NCBI RefSeq assembly: GCF_037975245.1 | Contig: NC_092572.1 | Span: 32,213,989-32,277,988 of the forward strand | Source of the DNA: Apostichopus japonicus | Taxonomy: Eukaryota; Echinodermata; Holothuroidea; Aspidochirotida; Stichopodidae | Direction: 5' to 3' | DNA length: 64,000 bases | In this document: one piece after another, positions 11,864-23,425 of the stretch | Layout of the letters: every line of letters starts with the position of its first letter | How positions within the stretch are numbered: position 1 is the first letter of the stretch | Position numbers and translations under genes: made by a program | The notes under the pieces: model-generated | Database searches by the model: none | Seen by the model: the letters and a program-made list of their open reading frames with translations, nothing else | What the model was told of the DNA's origin: nothing

Positions 11864-11913
11864 TGACGTAATATAATGTACAATGCCATGGTGAGTCATG
11901 AGACGTGACGTCA
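11864..11913 (-). promoter_or_regulatory. Candidate LINE internal promoter with CRE/AP-1 sites
   Basis: Just upstream of ORF1 on the minus strand are a consensus palindromic CRE, TGACGTCA (11906-11913), an AP-1 site, TGAGTCA (11892-11898), and a CRE-like TGACGTAA (11864-11871), all within 50 bp. LINEs need a promoter inside their own 5' leader, so clustered bZIP sites are plausible drivers. No TATA box was seen. Function is inferred. Confidence 0.4.
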
Positions 11914-11929
11914 TACCGCGGCGTCACTT

Positions 11930-14820
11930 CATTCTTATGTAACTCCATACTATTTGTATTCTGTTAACAAGTAATGTCATAAAAGCATGGCTACCACATT
12001 TATTATGTAACTAAGCGAACCACGAACTTTCGGGAATTGTTAAATTTGTGAAAGGTTACGTTATCATGTTCAATTCCAAAGTTCCCGCCTTTTGAAACAA
12101 TTGAATAACTGATACTGATCATTCGTAGCTTTTAGGGTCGTACACATTGCAAGTTGGTTCGAAGGGTATATGGAATTAGGAATATGTTCTTCATAAATCA
12201 GATTCTTATGTTGCTTTTAGATTGCTATTCACTGCATGATGTGTGTTAGAAACCTATGCATATCCATTTGCTTTATCGCATTTCACGTACAGCAGTGTGC
12301 GCGTCCCCCGAACACACAAATCACGTTCATTGGAAAATTGTACAGACATGAACTTTGGAGCGCTCGTGTGATGTCGTACATGACTGATATTATTTAATAC
12401 ATTGATTTCCTTGTACATCCAAATGTACACTACTGATTAGAGAAAGAAATAATTTACAATTAAAGTTGTACATAGGGACCTGGATGGATTTCTAGGTCAT
12501 GTGTTTTGTACAGTGTGTCATGCACTAGTTTGTCTGGTCTGCTCATTTAATCCCCAGGTCCCTCGGAGTGCCCGTCGAGGGCTTCTTTGGAGTACTTTTT
12601 TACTTCTCAACTCTCTGGAAGGACTAGAGTTTTCTCACGCCAATTTCTAGTGTATTATATTGTTTTTACACTCTGTTACAAGGTTACATTTATGTCCAAA
12701 TTGGTCGAGTTTACAATGACGCGTTAAGTAATATTACTATCTTAGGACACTTGTATCTTGGCGTATCTTAGCAGCTCACGTTTCAGATAATAGCTCCGAT
12801 TGGTTAGTTTAAGCAGTGAGGTCATCACCTTGCACGCACATGCTAGATATGCATTAGTTTGCATTTGCTGCTGACCAATCACACCCTTCCTTGATGACGT
12901 AGTGCATATATTTGCTTAGCTTGTGCAGCACTGCCATATCTTTACTTATATTACTGTTACTGTTAGATTGATAATTGTGTACGTAACTAGGGAAGATGTA
13001 GTGGTTACTTGTTATCATATCTGTATGACTGTCGCCTGTTTGTCAGATAAAGGAGCTGTTGGATATTGCCATGGGTGCTTTTGCCTGGTTTTTGCTGAAA
13101 TCGCTCCACAATTCTTTAGTCTATAATAGTCTCCACAGCGCAGCCAAAGGTTAAAAGAGTTCAGGTGTATTATCTCAACTCATATATTTTGTCGGCCTAA
13201 TTCTTACTTGAACTTGGCTCCTCGATGTTATGCTGGTGCTGTAGAAAACAAGCCCAGTATACTTTACCAATAAACAGAACCGATTATTTCATAACCATCA
13301 TGATATATTCTCTTAACGTGTTAGAAAGATTATTTAGAGTTCATTTGGGAAACCCCAAATCAACCGGGTCCATTTATCGATTTGGCTCATGACAAGAGCA
13401 AGTAGCCTAATTAATTGAGAAACTCGATTCGTCACAGTTTGTCACACGGACAGATTTCACATTAGTATTAATCACATGTAAATGGACAAAAAACCCACTT
13501 CAACTTTAATGTTTCAAATGACCTATTCGAAGCCAAAATAAATGGCCATTGTTGTTATGGTACTTATGAATAGTATCCACACTAGAGTGAAAGTATTTCT
13601 TGTTCAATATGAAAATAACAAAGGTGGCCAACATGCGGTCCGGCAGTACTTTTACTATAACATTGTGAAGAGTTTAAATTTTGGGCGTAGGACCTACTTG
13701 TGCTTAGATAGTTCAACATGATGGATTGCCAATACCATTGTGGAATTTTCTAATCTTCTCGCATTGCTTTAATGTAGCATTTTTATTTTTTTGGTCATGG
13801 GAATGTGGATATAGGAGATGGTTATAATTGTGGTACGACACTATACACCCTACAGTGTCGCGGCCAAACATTTCAGTGGGACTAATAAGATCGCCTCATA
13901 TAAGACCACCCCTGACATAATGTATCAGGTGCTTAGTTGCCTTCCCTTCGTTGCGTGGTGTATTCTTCATTACAGTATACACTCGTATGCATAATACACA
14001 TATTAACGTACATTTTCTCATCATTGTTGTCAGTTTACTGTAATAGAACTGCCATGAATAACTCTAACTAGTTGGATTTGGAAGTGGAAAATAATCTTTG
14101 TAATCGTGTCAAACATGTTTCTCAAAATTGGAATAAAACATGAAATCTACGTCAGAGACTATATACTGACCCTAACTGTCCCCTCAATAGAAAAAGACAA
14201 TTCAGTAACATTCTTGATTGCAGAAATCCGTAAAATCTGCTCGCAATGAAATTAATCATTAGCAATGTAAACAGCTTGCAAATGATCAACTTGCATAAAA
14301 AAGTTATCCATGTTGATTTTATCCAATAAATGGCGTTCTGCTTTCAAAGGAACAAGACAGTATTATTAATTTGTGTTCAACACATACCCCCTCCCCCCAC
14401 CCCTTCCTTGCCAAAAAGGAAAACATGAGTCCAGTAAAGTTCTCTTGAAAAGCTGTTTTTCTTTCCAGGTAATCAGTTTTAAAAATACTCAATGTCTGAA
14501 ATGCCCCTTCAAGACCAATTTGAAGATGATGTCATTGCCTCAGACCAAACAAAAATCGTCAATAGTAACAAACAAAGATGTATCCAATATATTGTAATAA
14601 CTAAGCCAAAACTGTTCCTAAAGATTCATATAAGAATCAACAGAACGTCAATTAATGCTATCTAACTCAATTTGACCTTGTCAAATTTGTAATGCATTTT
14701 GTTTAACATATTATTAAACAAAAAATCCTTGTATGTTCGGGTTGACTTTTGTATTGCATCTGTGGAGTTGACCATTGGAAAGTGAACTAGATTTTATAGC
14801 CATTTCCGTTGATGGGCTTC
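11930..14820. other. No recognised gene; promoter-like patch near 12.8 kb
   Basis: No coding segment with a recognisable domain was found. At 12790-12920 there are an ATTGG box, an inverted counterpart (CCAAT), ATGCAT/ATTTGC octamer-like words and a TATA-like CATATATT. An AATAAA lies near 13270. This could be an old solo LTR or a lost promoter, but I could not find LTR boundaries. The rest is AT-rich, unremarkable sequence. Confidence 0.4.
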
Positions 14821-14839
14821 TGATTTTAAAGCACATACT

Positions 14840-15010
14840 GACAATTTCTTTCTTCTGTACTGTGCTTTATAGAACTTACGAACAGTATGAACAGGTTTCT
14901 ATCAGATAGGAACTGTTCATACTGCCGGTACGAGTGCTTTGAAGCACAATATAGAGTGGTATTAACATTAGGAAGTTGTCCCAAGTGGCTGTTTAATAGG
15001 TTTGTCGCTA
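14840..15010. repeat. Diverged interspersed repeat, copy 2, with hairpin
   Basis: Related to 2330-2530. It contains a strong hairpin at 14883-14924: CAGTATGAACAG is exactly inverted as CTGTTCATACTG, and the inner bases continue pairing apart from a bulge and a wobble. A MITE core is the simplest reading. The overlapping open frames on both strands have no recognisable domain. Confidence 0.5.
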
Positions 15011-15011
15011 A

Positions 15012-15404
15012 CTTAATGATTAAATTAATGTTCTCACTACATTTAAGTACATCTATTATAGTGTACACATAACGTACTCAATGGTACCCACCTAGTAAGA
15101 TTCAATGCGTGCATAAGGAAGTAACACACGGCAAAAATGAGTACCAGTAATATCTTTAATATCTACTTTCCTTCTGGACTCTTTTTGGTTCTCTGTACTC
15201 GACTTTGTAATCTTTTTTTTACTGTCAGAATTAAACATTTTCAAGGAGCAAATTGTCGATGGCTGTGAACGGGCTTCTTCGGTTGGTATGGCGGACCAGA
15301 CACGCATGCATACCTGTGTAAGAACGTTAAGAATATAACATTTGTGTTGATCCAAGAGGGGCCCGAGCTTAGTCCTCCTCTATTGAATATTCTGGTTTAT
15401 TTTT

Positions 15405-15449
<45 letters not shown>

Positions 15450-17390
15450 CATATGTATAAATTATATGCCCCAAAAATATTTTGGTAAAAATATGTAACA
15501 CAATTGAACAATTTAACAGGGTTACATTCATAAGTTTTTGTTGTTAAAGTAAGAAGTGAAGAGTTCTCCACACTCGCGAAACGTGCTAACTTATCCACTA
15601 TGTACCTTGTTTGGGGCAAATTATGTCGGTAGCTAATTTACGTGCCCATGGAAAAAATATTAAGCATAGACCGGGCATCGGACCCACACCGCAGATCTCA
15701 CATGAAAGCCATAATTTAACGATTGCATTTCGAATTATGAAAAGAAAGGTTATCGGACTATACTTTTTCATCGTAAAAATGCTATGCAAGCTGCAAACGT
15801 CCCTTGATGATGCGAGTAATAACACTCTCACTAAGTCACTTGAATAATCCTGGTAAAAATAGCGATTGGTTTATAGAATTACTCCCAAGGATTAGTACAT
15901 AACGTTTTTTTTTCTTCTCACAATCAGTACAATCCCCCCCCCCCAAAAAAAAATGAGTAAATCAATATTTATGTAGGTTTCAATGATTAAAAGTTCGTTT
16001 TTAAAGTTTCATCTACGTGCCATAAACACTATACTGTATGAGATTAACAGCTCTAAACGCAAATAGTGCTCATACACTATGTGTAGAATAGGCCTCAACT
16101 TGTTTGTTATTGTTTATTGTTTTAAAAAGAAAGGGAAAGAGATCGTATGCTCAAAAACTCACCATTGCATATGCAACAGCTATTACGCAGAGTGGTATGA
16201 CGTACATGATGAATATGAAACATATGTGGTAAACCTTCGACAGGGATTGTTCGAACCATAAGCTCTTGAATGTAGAAAACGAATGATGAGAGAAAGTGAT
16301 GAGCCATTAAAAGTCGAGATCATGTTTACAAGTATTATTCATTATCAAGACAGTTTGGTAAATATACAAGCAAATACAGGCAATTTTTTAAGGAAGCACG
16401 GTTGTGATTACAGCTCGAACAATAGAAGAATGAGGTTTATTGGGCAGGGTTAATTTAGGAATCGTAACCACTTATCTACCTTCTTTTACTTATACAGAGG
16501 TTATATTATTTTTCGCTAATACTGCCAACACTAATTCCGGAATGGTTAGTTACTGAATGTCTCCCTCAATTTAACACCTTGGTTTGTTTAATGTGCACGT
16601 TGGCGGGGAGAGTGTTCAAACTCTGTGACACAATATTGGTATTCAAACAGGAGAAAAACACCAGAGCGTTTGAAAATGCTTCACATAATATGTGAACACT
16701 ATATTATTCCCTGAGTCATAGAGCATGTAACTTGAAAACGTCTTATCTATGCTTGAAAAGGTCTATCTTTGCTTGAAACGTTAATCTTTGCTGGACTGGG
16801 ACCCCAGAATGTAATGAATTTGCAAGTCGATGTTTCATAATGTTAGTAACATCAGCCAAAATCCGACAAACACTTAACAAACAAATATTTCATTTCGTTT
16901 GATAGGCTTACAGTTATACGCTTGTTTTGTTATACTCTTTTCTCGCGTGTAACTGTACATGCCTCCATGAGTCCGTTTCTGCCTACCACGAATGTGCTTG
17001 CCCACTGTATTTTACATGCCCGAGGATATGTCCGATACAAACGTCTTGGGTATTTCTCCAAAAAGGGGCGTGAACTTATGCAAACCACAAAATTGTATTT
17101 TGTATTTTTTTATTTAACTTTTCTTTCAACTTTTGTAGTTATTACATCAGTTAGCATGGATTGCATTTATAGACCGTCATTTCTCTGTTGCAAAGGGGTG
17201 GAGTTATAATTGTGTCACATTATAAAGAATGCACTGACCTAGAAGGAAGCATGGAAGAGTAGGACTAAATTTAAACTAGACATCATTGAACTTGCAGGCA
17301 AGTACATCAAAACTCAGTACTTACGTCAAAAGGATATCAAGTTTTAAGATTGTCCCTTAGTGACGACATTGTGGGGATAACGAAATTTGT
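15012..17390. other. No recognised gene
   Basis: AT-rich sequence with an (AT)n tract at 15406-15447 and a short C/A homopolymer pair near 15936-15952. Open frames here are 60-95 codons, overlap on opposite strands and show no motif, so I treat them as incidental. Confidence 0.5.
15406..15447. repeat. (AT)n microsatellite
   Basis: About 20 uninterrupted AT units. Confidence 0.9.
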
Positions 17391-17399
17391 CAGGAAGTT

Positions 17400-17801
17400 A
17401 TGTCAGCCATACAGGGTAATGATGATCCATCTTTTGAACGAACTTTCAAATTAATCAAATTTGAAATTTTGATAGTAGGTGACAGCAGATATGCGGTTCC
17501 CGTGGTCGTAAGTGTTAGAGAGATTTTAAATGGTGAAGTAATTGTACACAGTCAATATCAGTCTCCAATGGCAAAGGTAGATGTTCATCTGTGCCTGTTT
17601 GTCCCGAGTTACTATTTTGGAAACCTTATTACACCATTTGAAGTTTGGATCGTGCGAATTAATAATATAGCGGTTAGAGGATTTAAATTGGCCAGATCAT
17701 CTTTCCTTATTTCTTGTTACAATAGCCGAGCTCATATTGGTTACATATTTCATAGTTTGATATTTAATTGTTCAGATAGAAGGTTGATTACTTATACATG
17801 A
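17400..17801 (+). CDS. Unrecognised 133-codon open frame
   Basis: This is one of the longer frames outside transposons, opening with an ATG at 17400. The translation is moderately hydrophobic in its second half, with no signal peptide, repeated motif or domain that I recognise. No splice sites or polyadenylation signal argue strongly for a gene. In AT-rich DNA a frame of this length can occur by chance. I list it only because nothing else explains the segment. Confidence 0.15.
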   Translation: MSAIQGNDDPSFERTFKLIKFEILIVGDSRYAVPVVVSVREILNGEVIVHSQYQSPMAKVDVHLCLFVPSYYFGNLITPFEVWIVRINNIAVRGFKLARSSFLISCYNSRAHIGYIFHSLIFNCSDRRLITYT

Positions 17802-20560
17802 ATTCTTTAATTTTCCTGCCTGTGGGTGATAACGAATGGAAGGCGTATGGCAATTTGTTCATAGAGGGACTGATGTACGTACTCAATCTAAAACCAAACT
17901 CGGCCAATACCATATAACGAGGGCCTAATGTTATTACGAAATGTTGACTATGCGGGCCTTCAGTCACGTAATGGTAAGAATGTAAACAACTGTTCGTTTA
18001 ATTAAATTAACCTGCGAACTGATTTGTACATCTAACACCTGTTCTTTCTTGCTTTGCACGTGCTCCAGGTGGTCGCGGCTATTTATAGATCGATATTCAG
18101 AGACTGTAATATCATTCAACCCTTATTATTAAATAGTTGAGTCAATGTTATACTTACAAGCAAATCAAATGTTGTTTGATTCTTTCAAGCATAGAGAGAT
18201 TCTGTTCATTTTTTTGTGTGGGACCTACCACTAAATAACCGGGGGGGGGGGGTAAGTTTATGAGCGTAAGAGTCCCTTCCGCCTCAAACTAACAAAGTAA
18301 AACAAACTAACTTACTAATAAATTACAAGGTATTGAGGAGTTTAAGGGACTAAGAATGGTTTTGGTTACAGCTCAATCATCATAATTCTAGAACCATTGT
18401 TTATAGTGCACATTAACACAGTGAGTTTGACAGAAAAGATTAGCATGTGACAAAATCTACAATTCTTACAATCGAAGCTGGGGCCTTCGATTATTCATAT
18501 GCATAAATCTCGTATGCGTATAATCGCACACTGAGAATGAAGACCTGAAACTGTTACAATAAAAGTGTATTTTTTCTTTTCAAAGTATTAAGGTGTTTGA
18601 CATATCTATTTTGTATTAAAGAGCACAAAAAAGACAAAAAAGAACAGTGAAGACACTACCATGATAGCATGCTCTGTTAAGGAGATATGACACTTTGAAG
18701 ATATCAAAATTTCTTTGAAAACGGCTGGTTTAGAAAGACTAACTATGAGGGTGTGACGTCACATCCTAACTTCCTTACCATTTGTGAATATATTTCTTTA
18801 AAAATTATTTACATTTTTTAACACATTTGAAAATAATATAATCAAAAATTCTTCAGATGTTTAATCTCAAATACTTCCTTTGACAAATATGAGATCTCAT
18901 GACATATCTTTTGGTTGAAAGTCATGAAATCTCACAAAATATTTAGAGAAAAAAACAAAGGCTTTACAGGAATGTGAGGATATGACATCACAGTTAGTCA
19001 GATTTCAGCAGTTTCTACACAATCTGATAAAACTTTACACTTGAATATCTCTGTAACCGAAAAAGATATTTGAACATTTTTTTACCATTGTGTTTCTTTT
19101 ATTGTACTCTTTCATATAACATAAACAAATATGGCAACTGAACCAATACTTTAATAACGACTACGTATTTGAGATGCGTTCCCGTTTTATGGTTCGCCAT
19201 GTGGGACAAATATAACATATTATGTACCCGTGTTAATTCCAATATAGACACGCATATTTTATTAGCTAATCGGAAGGTCGATTTCTATGGTTGTCTTAAA
19301 TCGTATATTAATTCAAATACATACATATATTATCAGCTGATTTAATACTTGATATATTCGAATTAATACGCATATATATATTGGAATTATATATATACTC
19401 CAATTAGTATGCGTAAAATATATGGTATATTTGTTTCCCCAGTGCCTACCATACCCGTTCGAGCAGCTCCTGCAAGATTAAACTAGTATCGGCCTAACCG
19501 AAGAAACAGAGAACCAAAGAGGAGTAGGGTGAGGGAGGAGGGTGGTCAGACCGAGCACCATCCTTCCCTGGGAAATCCATTATAAACTGCAGAACCCACC
19601 CAGTGACCATGCTACCACCTGCGGACATACTGTCCGTGAACAAGGAACTCATTACTTCCATTGTATGGCTATACAATGGATGCTGCCCGTGTGATTTACT
19701 GTTACGAAGAGAAAGAGAAACCACTATAGCTGGCTTAACATGTCAGCAACCTTAGAATATCGAATATCGTCAAATATTGAAATAGAATAATAAACCACTC
19801 AACCTTTGTAACTTTAGTTGTGGAGCTCAGTTGAATATAAATGTGTTATTCATTGTTCTCTCGTAGCGAGTTTAAAGCACAAAGTACTTGTGAGATTGAC
19901 ATTATATGGAATCTATGTAAAAGCCCTGGTGGGGATCCAGGGAGAATCCCCGGAGTCGTAGGATTCAAGATATTTCTTGTTCTCTCACTGCACTACTTGT
20001 AGACTTGTAATCTTAAACGCAGAACCATAAGACAGAGTATAGACACATTCCAAAGATCGATGTGTTTCATTGAAATAAAATTCAAAGTTCCTGTATGGTC
20101 TCAGACGGCGATACCCGGAAGTTGCAGCATTTTGTTTTGGTTTATTTGAGCGTAAAAGAGAGTCCTTCAGAAGACGACCCTGGATTTCTTACAATTTGAA
20201 TTTCATGTAAAACATGAAAATATTAATAAATTAAACCGTGGATCACCGATAAAGCGTGCTATGCGGTGACGGGTTAAGACGTGATCTCTAGTCCCTTAAA
20301 TTTCCCTTTTATATGCAATAGATACAGGTTGGTTTTTGCACTTCCAAAATGTTTGCCCCATTAACTGTTTGCTTTTTTCTTGTGTTGAGCCCCCTCCCAA
20401 CTTTGCAACTGCTGGTGCCGCCACTGCCAGCAAAAACCAAAGATGATTTAAAGAGTAATTCCGGCGACTGTCAGGAAAACGTTGAAATCATTCACAATGG
20501 TAGTATAATGTGTGGGTGTCACTTTAATCACAAATTTCTGTTCAAGAGTGCAAAACACAG
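17802..20560. other. No recognised gene; AT palindromes at 19.3-19.4 kb
   Basis: I see no supported gene. There is a G13 tract at about 18241. An AT-rich imperfect palindrome lies at about 19355-19425, with ATTAATACGCAT on one side and ATTAGTATGCGT on the other. Small open frames near 19.5-19.7 and 20.35-20.6 kb have no recognisable domain. Confidence 0.45.
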
Positions 20561-20902
20561 TACAGGGCAGAGCTGGAACGTGTTCATAAGTTAGCTGAAC
20601 GCTGCATTGGTTCAAGCCTTCCGTCAGTCTCATCCATATATGAAGAGAAACTGATGAAGAAACTAAATAATATTAAAGAAGATCACACACACCCTTTTAA
20701 TAGTCTTATCGTGTTCAACAGATCCGGGATGCTATTACATGTGCCCCATACTAAAACGTCAAGGTTCCGTAATTCTTTCTTACCTGAGGCAATACACTTG
20801 TTTAACTCGCATGCAAAGTGATCTGGTGTGTGATCTGTTATACTTGCAGTCTCTGTGCTGCTTTTATTACTGTTCTGGTTCTGCCTATTTAGTTGTTCTC
20901 GA

Positions 20903-21276
20903 CAAGGGCGTAGGAACGGGGGGGGGGGGCTGGGGGGCGCCAGCCCCCAGTGAAAAATGTGGAGGGGCGGAAGTATCATTCCGCCCCCCCCCGGTTCGCA
21001 GGTCAGAAAACCCCTTTTTCATTTCCAAATGAGAAAAAAAATCTCATTTGGAGCACCGAATTGCATCTAAGGCCAGGTGAAAATACAAAATTAAGTTTAC
21101 AAAATGGAGTGGGTGTTGAAGTGTGCTATATTGCACCAAATTGCATCTGAGGCCACCTGGAAATGCAAAAAATTCCAAAGGGGAGGGTGACACCCCCTCC
21201 CCTTAAACCCCTCCCCCAGGCCGGCCATCAGTCTTCAGCCCCCCCCCCCACTCAAAAGTACCTTCCTACGCCACTG
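20903..21276. mobile_element. hAT-like MITE, copy 1
   Basis: A 374-bp element beginning CAAGGGCGTAGGAAC and ending GTAGG...CGCCACTG, with flanking 8-bp repeats GTTCTCGA/GTTCTCGT (7 of 8 match). An almost identical copy with a perfect 8-bp target duplication lies at 39570-39945. C/CAG-type ends and 8-bp duplications point to the hAT superfamily. It carries G10 and C-rich tracts near its left end and no coding capacity. Confidence 0.8.
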
Positions 21277-21400
21277 GTTCTCGTAGTTGTTCACTAATAG
21301 CTTGTTTATTTTATGGTTCTGTTTGTATTCACTACTGTCTTATGTTTACTGTCGCAGGGAAATTATTTTCCGTTGTTTGTTTTCTGAAGTGGACAATAAA

Positions 21401-21435
21401 GTTTCTATCTATCTATATATCCATCTATCTATCTA
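21401..21435 (+). repeat. (TCTA)n LINE tail
   Basis: Short tandem tail following AATAAAGT at the end of the truncated LINE. It is the likely 3' terminus of that insertion and the integration site of the next element. Confidence 0.75.
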
Positions 21436-21439
21436 ATTC

Positions 21440-21625
21440 GCTTCTCGGCCTTTTGGCTAAGATCATGTGTAGTATCTGTTCTTTTAGGGAATGGTGATAC
21501 ACACCTGACGATGATCACACAGTCACAGTCCCGATGCAAGGGGACTGGGGCTGAGAGCGGATCAGTCGTTTGGTAGTTTGGTTTTCGTGCCCAGGTTCTT
21601 TCCTGGGTGACTTTTTCTTAAAAAG
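21440..21625 (+). mobile_element. U2 snRNA-headed SINE-like retroposon
   Basis: The first 45 bases (21440-21484) match the 5' end of metazoan U2 snRNA from nucleotide 4 with one difference. The match includes stem-loop I (CTCGGCCTTTTGGCTAAG) and the branch-point recognition element GTAGTA (21469-21474). After TGTTCTT the sequence leaves U2 entirely. The body has two hairpins, CAGTCCC/GGGACTG (21526-21532 with 21541-21547) and GCCCAGG/CCTGGGT (21589-21595 with 21602-21608), and then a T/A-rich end. The unit is bracketed by a perfect 10-bp direct repeat, TATCTAATTC, at 21430-21439 and 21626-21635, a target duplication typical of LINE-mediated retroposition. SINEs with U1/U2 heads have been described in crocodilians; whether this body is an amplified family here is untested. 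It could also be a one-off chimeric retrocopy. Confidence 0.75.
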
Positions 21626-21699
21626 TATCTAATTCTAGTTCACCACTGACTTCCTGGAATGACACAGTGCATAGTCTACATGCTATGTATGGTCATTAC

Positions 21700-23417
21700 C
21701 AGTGGCGTCGCCAGGGGGGCAGGGGGCAAGTGCCCCCTGGAAAACCTAGTGCCCCCCGAGTGCCCCCCATCTGAGATTTGGGTTGGTAAAAAAAATATAC
21801 ATATATTTTGTTATATTCAACTCCCAACATCTGAGTTGGTTTTTCATAAGGACAAAGAAGCACAGTAATTCGTATTTTCTTCAAATGAGCTGCGAAAAAA
21901 TGAAAAAGTTTATCCTTGAACGTCGGGTATCGAAGTCGTAACCCGCGCCATCACAACAGGTGTCGATATTTACATTGAATGTGTCAGTGCTCACGCCATA
22001 CCAGCGGATATACACGTCCGCTTCGCGAGCTACATGACTGTGAGAAGGGAGGGTACTGCGGTATGTTGCCTTGGTCTGAGGTTGACAGGTTAGGAGCTGA
22101 CGAAATGTGAGAATGTGAGGGTCCGCAGGCACCATACTTGCCTATATTTGTGGACCCATATATTAACCCTGTTGTGTAGGGGGTGCAGAGGTCATTTGAG
22201 GCCAGATGCTTGTAGGAACAAATGGCGAATGTTCACACCTGCATACTGAGCCATACTCGATGTGTGATCAAACTTTGGATTGCATGGTGAGATCCCTGAT
22301 AGGAGCCAATAACGATGCTGGAACCTGTTACATCTTAATAGATAATGGGCGAAAACGAGAAGGACAAGAAAGGAGTCGGGGGTCATTCACACATTAATTC
22401 AACAAATGTAGGTTCTATTGATAGGGTTAGGCATAATATCGGCAGCATGTGGTTCATATCCTCTGCAAAATTCTGCGCCTTGTTAAAATCATTACCTCAA
22501 AAATAGCAATTTCTGGAGATATCTTCAAATCGAATTTAGCATCAAATGTGGCAGCATTTTGCATCTAGCCCATCCTCCGTATGCGAAAATTTTCCAAAGG
22601 GGAGGGGGGCAGTGGCGGTGGAACCGGTGGGGGGGGGGGGGCTTGGGGGCTCAGCCCCCCCCCCCATGAAAAAGTTGAGGGGGCAAATGCATGATAAGCC
22701 CCCCAATATTTACCAAGGATCCGAAACGTGCATCTGCCCATTTTTCAATGCATACTTGTCGATCTGTCCGATGCACACGTATGCTATATAGGTGTAATAA
22801 TTTCAGTAAATGCTGGGGGGACCCTCGGCCCGTCCCCTGGCTATAGACCACATTGTCACCCCAACCGCGTCTTCACGCCCCGTGAAAAGTGGAAGCAGTG
22901 AGTGTGAGTACCGGTAAGCGCAACACAACTTCGTCTTAGGCCAATGACTTGCTTCATTTCAGCCAGTTCTCCAACATCCCCTTACTACACTCAAAAACGT
23001 CTTTGCGAGTACACTAGTAATACCTACTCTCTTAAAACACCATCGAATATACAAATTACTATATTTTTACAGACTTTTACGTGCAATCTGAGAAATTACA
23101 GGCTTGAGACCTATATTTTAGGGCTAGGTAATTGCAGCATAAAACACTCGGGAAGTGCCGTTTCCGGCCATCTGGGGGTTTGAAAAACCCACAATTTTCT
23201 TGTACGCTCTGCGCCAATGGATGGTGGCGCTCCGCTTAGATAGTCTCTACACATTAGCCCTCCTCCCAATAATTTTCCCGTTCCGCCACGCCTGGAGGGG
23301 CACCCCTCCCCTTAGACCCCTCACCCAGGTCGGCGATCCGTATCCACCTAAGTGCCCCCCATCAAATGCTGGTGCCCCCCCCCCCCCCCCAGACTGAAAA
23401 GTCTGGCGACGCCACTG
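21700..23417. mobile_element. hAT-like element, 1.7 kb
   Basis: The termini CAGTGGCGTCGCCAG and CTGGCGACGCCACTG are flanked by a perfect 8-bp duplication, GTCATTAC (21692-21699 and 23418-23425), which fits the hAT superfamily. The interior is a mosaic: a G13/C13 palindromic block near 22620-22675 and a minus-strand copy of the module shared by several MITEs (about 23150-23244). No transposase was recognised. Confidence 0.8.
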
Positions 23418-23425
23418 GTCATTAC

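Larger units (their letters stand above)
2588..11920 (-). mobile_element. Two-ORF non-LTR retrotransposon (CR1/L2-like LINE), interrupted
   Basis: On the minus strand the order is leader, ORF1 (11781-10996), a spacer, ORF2 (6102-2900), a 3' UTR, and a short tandem tail at 2591-2635. The ORF1 stop and ORF2 start are separated by about 260 bp of LINE sequence once the CACTA-like insertion at 6338-10963 is removed. Two ORFs, an endonuclease plus reverse transcriptase in ORF2, and a microsatellite-like 3' end fit the CR1/L2 group. The copy looks young because both ORFs are almost intact. The 5' boundary near 11.92 kb is a guess and I found no target duplication. Confidence 0.8.
20585..21435 (+). 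pseudogene. LINE ORF2 C-terminus and 3' UTR, truncated
   Basis: A + strand frame from about 20585 to a stop at 20819-20821 ends with SRFRNSFLPEAIHLFN, the typical tail of CR1/Jockey-group reverse transcriptase ORFs. The 3' UTR continues to an AATAAA-containing end and a (TCTA)n tail at about 21401-21435. It is interrupted by the hAT MITE at 20903-21276. The endonuclease and RT catalytic regions are absent, as in a typical 5'-truncated LINE copy. Confidence 0.7.

Noticed and set aside
12480-13300. Possible solo LTR (CCAAT/TATA-like words, AATAAA near 13270)
   Set aside because: No matching LTR boundaries, target duplication or second copy found in the window; kept only as a promoter-like patch.
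21440-21625. A functional U2 snRNA gene
   Set aside because: The match ends after 45 bases; the rest of U2 (Sm site, 3' stem-loops) is missing and the unit has retroposon target duplications.
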